Shown here: piece by piece, positions 44,352 through 47,836 of the stretch | Layout of the letters: every line of letters starts with the position of its first letter | Numbering within the stretch: the first letter of the stretch is position 1 | Origin: an uncultured PS1 clade bacterium | GTDB taxonomy: Bacteria; Pseudomonadota; Alphaproteobacteria; MED-G09 | DNA length: 47,836 nt | Direction of reading: 5' to 3' | Assembly: GCA_902626605.1 (NCBI GenBank) | Contig: CACOFZ010000012.1 | Span: 1 to 47,836, forward strand | Made by a program: the position numbers and the translations under genes | The notes under the pieces: model-generated | Told to the model about the DNA's origin: nothing | Database searches by the model: none | Seen by the model: the letters and a program-made list of their open reading frames with translations, nothing else

Positions 44352-45500
44352 TTGGGTCATCAAAGAGAAAAATTAATTAGTCTAGCAAGGAGATTACTAA
44401 ATCATAATTTAAATGGTTCTACAGATCAAGCTGATGAAATTATGGTTAAATCAGTAAATGATTATATTGACCATAAAATTGTTAGCTCAGAAGTTAATAA
44501 AATTTTCTATGACTATCCTGTTCCTATAGCCTTAAGTGCTGAGCTCAAAGAAAATAATTCTTATAAAGCTACTACAGCAATTGACACCCCTTTACTTATA
44601 ACAAGAGATGAAACTGGCTTTGTTAGAGCCTTTATCAATATATGTAAACATAGAGGAGCTCCTGTTTGTCCGGAAGGTAGCGGCAAAAAATCAAGATTTA
44701 ACTGCACCTATCACGGATGGATGTATGATAATAAAGGAAGTTTAATTAATATTTTCAAATCAGATACCTTTGGTGACATTGATACAAAAAATATAAAATT
44801 GACTGAACTATTCTGTGAAGAAAAATCTGGATTTATTTGGGCGTGCTTAAATCCAAGTATTAAATATAATCTCTCTGAATGGATGAATGGGTTTGATGAG
44901 GAGCTGAGTGACATTGATTTAAAAAACTGGCATCTTTTTAAAAGTATAAAAATAAATGGACCAATGTGGAAAATATGTTGGGATGGTTATACAGATGGTT
45001 ATCATCATCACATGGTTCATCCTGAGACAGTTGGAAAAAATACTATAGTAAACTTAATTGCACATGATACATATGGTCCTCATCAGAGATTTGCTTTTGG
45101 TTTAAAGAATATTGATGAACTCTCTGATATTGAAGAAAAGGATTGGGAACCTGAAAATCATTTAAGACTTATTCACTCAGTTTTTCCTAATTCATCAATT
45201 TCAGCAATCCAGAATGAACATTGTTTAGTAACTATAATTTTTCCATCTCGTGATTTACAGGAGACCATTACAACTCAATATATTTTATGTTTAAAAGAAC
45301 CTAAAACTGAGGAAGAAATAAAAAAAGCTGAAGATTTTGCAGAATTAAGCAGAGCTGCAATAGTTGATGAAGACTACCCAATAAATTTCAAGATACAGGA
45401 TTTTATTCACTCTAAAGCTAATAAAGAATTTTTGTTTGGAAGAAATGAACCTATACAACAACATTATCATAAATGGATTGATAAATTATCATCAAAATAA
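44352..45500 (+). CDS. Rieske-type ring-hydroxylating oxygenase alpha subunit
   Basis: A 382-residue Rieske oxygenase. The [2Fe-2S] ligands are C98, H100, C118 and H121 (CKHRGAP...CTYHGW). The mononuclear iron site is D215-x2-H218-x4-H223 in DGYTDGYHHHMVHPE, with D215 in the electron-transfer bridging position. It starts with TTG at 44352 after AGGGGAA. Substrates of this family are mostly aromatic or other hydrophobic ring compounds; the specific one cannot be told. No beta subunit or reductase is adjacent, so it is probably a homotrimeric type using a separate ferredoxin such as FdxA or another. A double-cupin protein is encoded 69 bp downstream. Confidence 0.9.
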   Translation: MGHQREKLISLARRLLNHNLNGSTDQADEIMVKSVNDYIDHKIVSSEVNKIFYDYPVPIALSAELKENNSYKATTAIDTPLLITRDETGFVRAFINICKHRGAPVCPEGSGKKSRFNCTYHGWMYDNKGSLINIFKSDTFGDIDTKNIKLTELFCEEKSGFIWACLNPSIKYNLSEWMNGFDEELSDIDLKNWHLFKSIKINGPMWKICWDGYTDGYHHHMVHPETVGKNTIVNLIAHDTYGPHQRFAFGLKNIDELSDIEEKDWEPENHLRLIHSVFPNSSISAIQNEHCLVTIIFPSRDLQETITTQYILCLKEPKTEEEIKKAEDFAELSRAAIVDEDYPINFKIQDFIHSKANKEFLFGRNEPIQQHYHKWIDKLSSK

Positions 45501-45569
45501 AAATCTATTACAACTAATACTTGACTAAGTTATTGTTTTTCATTCAAAATAAGAATGGGAGGGAGTAAT

Positions 45570-46643
45570 ATGAGTAATACAAAAGAAGTTTTTAACCCTG
45601 AATACAATCCAAATGGGGCAGAAGGATCATTAGATACAAATAAATTACCATGGATACCATTAACAAATGTTGATGGTTTATCTGTAAAACCAGTGAGAGC
45701 AAGCTCTGAAAGTGGAATGTTTTCTCTTATTTTTAAATTAGATGCTAATTCGAACTTTCCAACCTCAATATATTTAGGAGGAATGGATCTATTAGTCTTA
45801 TCAGGACAGCTTAGTTACGAACAAGACGGAGAGGAAAGTATTCTTGCTCCAGGAACATGGGGATTTATTCCTGCCAATTCTAAGGTAAATTCTATTAAAG
45901 CTATTGACGACTGTGAAGTTTTAGCAAACTTTTATAGTGGCGTAGCATTTCTTGATGAGAAAGACTCAATAGAGTCAATTTTGACAAGTATTGATATACT
46001 TCAATTAGCAAAAATTAATAAAATTCCTTTAGTACCCAACTCAAGTGCAGAGTGTTGGGAACGAGGCCCTGAGGAAGCCTATGATGGGCCATCTGAGCCT
46101 CTTACAATCGCCTCTTCAAATGCAAAGGCATTAGTAAGCTCTGAGTCAGGATCAGTAATTTCATCTAATGTTACTCATCCTCATTTTGTTGATACAAGAG
46201 AAATTCCATGGCTTGTTATGCCTTCAATGCCTGATGTAGGATTAAAATTATTGAGAGTTAGTGAAGAAACTGGCTTTGTTTCAATGATTGTTAAACATAA
46301 TGGTGTAGCACTTCCTCACACCCATATCGGTGCAAGTGATTTTCTAGTTTTAAATGGGGCGTTGGGAGTTAGGTCTGGACCACCTGAAGGATATGGGCCG
46401 GGCATCTGGTTTTATGAGCCAGCTGGCGCTAGACATGAAGCTACTCAAAGAGTTACTGATGAGGATTTAATTTATACTGCAAATATTTATGGTCCATTAA
46501 TTTTTGACTCTGGCCCAGGGACACCAGTTGAGGCGGTTGTTTCTTGGTTAGATTATAAAACTATGGCTGAAGAGTCTGAGGTAAAATTAGCTCCAAATAA
46601 AAGTTTGAACGATACTAGTTTATTAGCTTGGAATCCATTATAA
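45570..46643 (+). CDS. Double-cupin, 2,4'-dihydroxyacetophenone dioxygenase-like protein
   Basis: A 357-residue protein with two cupin domains (about 40-130 and 215-320). The second keeps metal-binding histidines H250, H252 (LPHTHIG) and H289 (AGARHEAT). In the first the same places hold T65, I67 and a Lys/Val stretch (ANSKVNS), so it has lost its metal. It resembles the ChrR/DAD-type cupin proteins that cleave aromatic ketones. ATG 45570 is the start: the GGGAGG ribosome-binding site lies inside a longer frame that begins at 45555. It follows the Rieske gene on the same strand. Confidence 0.78.
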   Translation: MSNTKEVFNPEYNPNGAEGSLDTNKLPWIPLTNVDGLSVKPVRASSESGMFSLIFKLDANSNFPTSIYLGGMDLLVLSGQLSYEQDGEESILAPGTWGFIPANSKVNSIKAIDDCEVLANFYSGVAFLDEKDSIESILTSIDILQLAKINKIPLVPNSSAECWERGPEEAYDGPSEPLTIASSNAKALVSSESGSVISSNVTHPHFVDTREIPWLVMPSMPDVGLKLLRVSEETGFVSMIVKHNGVALPHTHIGASDFLVLNGALGVRSGPPEGYGPGIWFYEPAGARHEATQRVTDEDLIYTANIYGPLIFDSGPGTPVEAVVSWLDYKTMAEESEVKLAPNKSLNDTSLLAWNPL

Positions 46644-46701
46644 AGACTTTAAATTTGTTAATATACTTGATTTTTTTACTTAATTAATAGTTTGAATTAG
46701 T

Positions 46702-46778
46702 GGTCCCGTAGCTCAGCAGGATAGAGCACCAGATTCCTAATCTGGGGGTCACAAGTTCGAATCTTGTCGGGATCACCA
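46702..46778 (+). tRNA. tRNA-Arg (anticodon CCU)
   Basis: A complete 77-base cloverleaf. The acceptor stem is GGTCCCG with CGGGATC, the discriminator is A and CCA is encoded. The anticodon stem is CCAGA/TCTGG with loop TTCCTAA, so the anticodon is CCT (46736-46738), which reads AGG. The T arm is ACAAG-TTCGAAT-CTTGT. Its last bases overlap the end of the aldo/keto reductase gene on the other strand. Confidence 0.96.
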
Positions 46779-47807
46779 AAATAAATAATTTCTTATGAAT
46801 ATCTTGATTACCAGAACTAGAAGAAGAAAGACAATTTCAATTGAGGTTACGGCTAATTTGAGTTGTTTCATATTAGTTGCACCTATTATATTAGATGTAA
46901 CAAAAGGTCGTGTCGTTACAAATTGATTAGCTAGTTGAGATGGATCAATATTATATTTTTTCGCAATTGAAAGGTAATCCTCTATTGCTTCCTCTGCATA
47001 TGGACCTTCATATCTTTGCAACCTATTAAAAAGTTCTTTTCTAGATCCCTTCGGAAGCTCTCCATTTTGATACTTTCCTGTAAGATAACCCTGGGCCAGA
47101 GGTGAGTATGCTAATAATCCAACATCCTCCCTGTGAGCAATTTCTGAACCACCTATTTCAAAGGTTCTATTTAAAAGGTTATATGCATTTTGAATAGATT
47201 GAACTCTAGGGGTAAGTGAAATATTTGAATGATGAAGAAATTTCATTGTTCCCCATGGAGTCTCATTTGAAAGCCCTATGTATCTAATTTTTCCAACTTT
47301 GACTAAATCATTTAATGAGTCCAAAATTTCATCAATTGCATTTGAAGGTTGGTCAATATGTTCATAATTAATGCTTCCACCAAATAAATTCATTGGTCTA
47401 TCAGGCCAATGGAGTTGATAGAGATCTATATAATCGACTCCCAGTCTGGATAGACTTTTATCAACTGCTTCAAAAATTTGATCTTTTGATTGTTCAGTTG
47501 GCTCTTCTTTCTCTCTTAACCAGTTCAATGGTGATCTACCTGAAACTTTTGTAGCAAGAATAATTTTATCTCTTGATCTTCTCTTTTTAAACCAGGATCC
47601 AATAATTTTTTCAGTTGAACCTTGAGTTTCTTTTCTCGGAGGAACAGCATACATTTCAGCTGTATCAAAAAAATTTATTCCCATATCCAAAGCATAGTCC
47701 ATTTGCTCATGACCATCTTTTTCAGTATTTTGCTCTCCCCAGGTCATTGTACCCAAACAAATTTCACTGACTTTTATGTCTGTTTTCCCTAGTTTTCTTT
47801 TTTTCAT
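46773..47807 (-). CDS. Aldo/keto reductase, Tas-like, with an atypical C-terminus
   Basis: A 344-residue aldo/keto reductase. Start MKKRKLGKTDIKVSEICLGTMTWGEQN; catalytic Asp and Tyr lie in NFFDTAEMYAVPP, and the conserved Lys and His are in ATKVSGRS and YQLHWP. NADPH-site residues are in IQNAYNLLNR and SNIIGATNMKQLK. It reduces aldehydes or ketones with NADPH. After MKQLKLAVTSIEI the sequence becomes a hydrophobic run (VFLLLVLVIKIFI) ending in RNYLFW; relatives continue with a helix and a short Pro-rich end. The stop codon lies inside the 3' end of the tRNA. A frameshift or past recombination at the tRNA is likely. The GAGG ribosome-binding site supports ATG 47807. Confidence 0.85.
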   Translation of the reverse strand: MKKRKLGKTDIKVSEICLGTMTWGEQNTEKDGHEQMDYALDMGINFFDTAEMYAVPPRKETQGSTEKIIGSWFKKRRSRDKIILATKVSGRSPLNWLREKEEPTEQSKDQIFEAVDKSLSRLGVDYIDLYQLHWPDRPMNLFGGSINYEHIDQPSNAIDEILDSLNDLVKVGKIRYIGLSNETPWGTMKFLHHSNISLTPRVQSIQNAYNLLNRTFEIGGSEIAHREDVGLLAYSPLAQGYLTGKYQNGELPKGSRKELFNRLQRYEGPYAEEAIEDYLSIAKKYNIDPSQLANQFVTTRPFVTSNIIGATNMKQLKLAVTSIEIVFLLLVLVIKIFIRNYLFW

Positions 47808-47836
47808 TTTAACCTCAACTTATATTTAAATATGAT

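Noticed and set aside
1-47836. CRISPR arrays, insertion sequences, prophage or toxin-antitoxin loci
   Set aside because: No regularly spaced repeats, transposases, phage structural genes or recognisable toxin-antitoxin pairs were found on reading both strands.

Overview
The window reads as a gene-dense, strongly AT-rich, streamlined bacterial chromosome, most likely from a marine Alphaproteobacterium. Evidence for this is the set of gene neighbourhoods familiar from that class: argJ beside secA; accA-xerD divergent from aroK-aroB-corC; bolA divergent from a J-domain gene followed by cobS-cobT and rpmB; a SUV3-like helicase followed by an S4 protein, a 7Fe ferredoxin (fdxA) and CarD; and a TIGR02186 protein next to a TauE/SafE permease. 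Intergenic gaps are short and many genes overlap. I cannot name a genus. No phage, insertion sequence, CRISPR array or rRNA is visible. There is one tRNA, Arg(CCU).

Layout. 1-4.3 kb: the 5' end of a gene leaving the window, an FMN-binding oxidase-like protein, a lipid/tyrosine-phosphatase-like protein and a TonB-dependent receptor. 4.5-11.3 kb: an orphan phosphonate-type binding protein, then an accessory catabolic block (epoxide hydrolase, SDR, SnoaL-like protein, carboxymuconolactone-decarboxylase-like protein, MFS transporter, thiolase). 11.4-15.7 kb: TSUP permease with its TIGR02186 partner, a dienoyl-CoA-reductase-like SDR, a small membrane protein and a protein with two cupredoxin-like domains. 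15.8-22.4 kb: umuDC, then pyrD-arsC-tetR-qor, a Nudix hydrolase and argJ. 22.5-30.3 kb: core housekeeping (secA, accA, xerD, aroK, aroB, corC). 30.4-33.1 kb: a second TonB-dependent receptor. 33.1-44.3 kb: the conserved bolA/cobST/rpmB and helicase/fdxA/carD blocks, with a Sel1 protein and an acyl-CoA dehydrogenase between them. 44.3-47.8 kb: a Rieske oxygenase, a double-cupin dioxygenase-like protein, tRNA-Arg and an aldo/keto reductase.

How the genes may work together. Two outer-membrane receptors, a periplasmic binding protein, an MFS carrier and several oxygenases, hydrolases and dehydrogenases suggest scavenging of dissolved organic matter through CoA-linked oxidation. The housekeeping blocks cover shikimate, arginine, pyrimidine and fatty-acid synthesis and protein export.

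Most worth a second look: (1) the shared RTX-like N-terminus of the edge gene and the double-cupredoxin gene; (2) a umuD with a DNA-binding-like N-terminal extension and a near-perfect palindrome in its promoter region, where I see no typical alphaproteobacterial SOS box; (3) CarD fused to a roughly 130-residue histone-H1-like lysine tail that carries an exact 30-bp tandem duplication; (4) an aldo/keto reductase whose C-terminus looks aberrant where it meets tRNA-Arg; (5) two tiny membrane-peptide genes; (6) a perfect 23-bp palindrome beside the thiolase gene.
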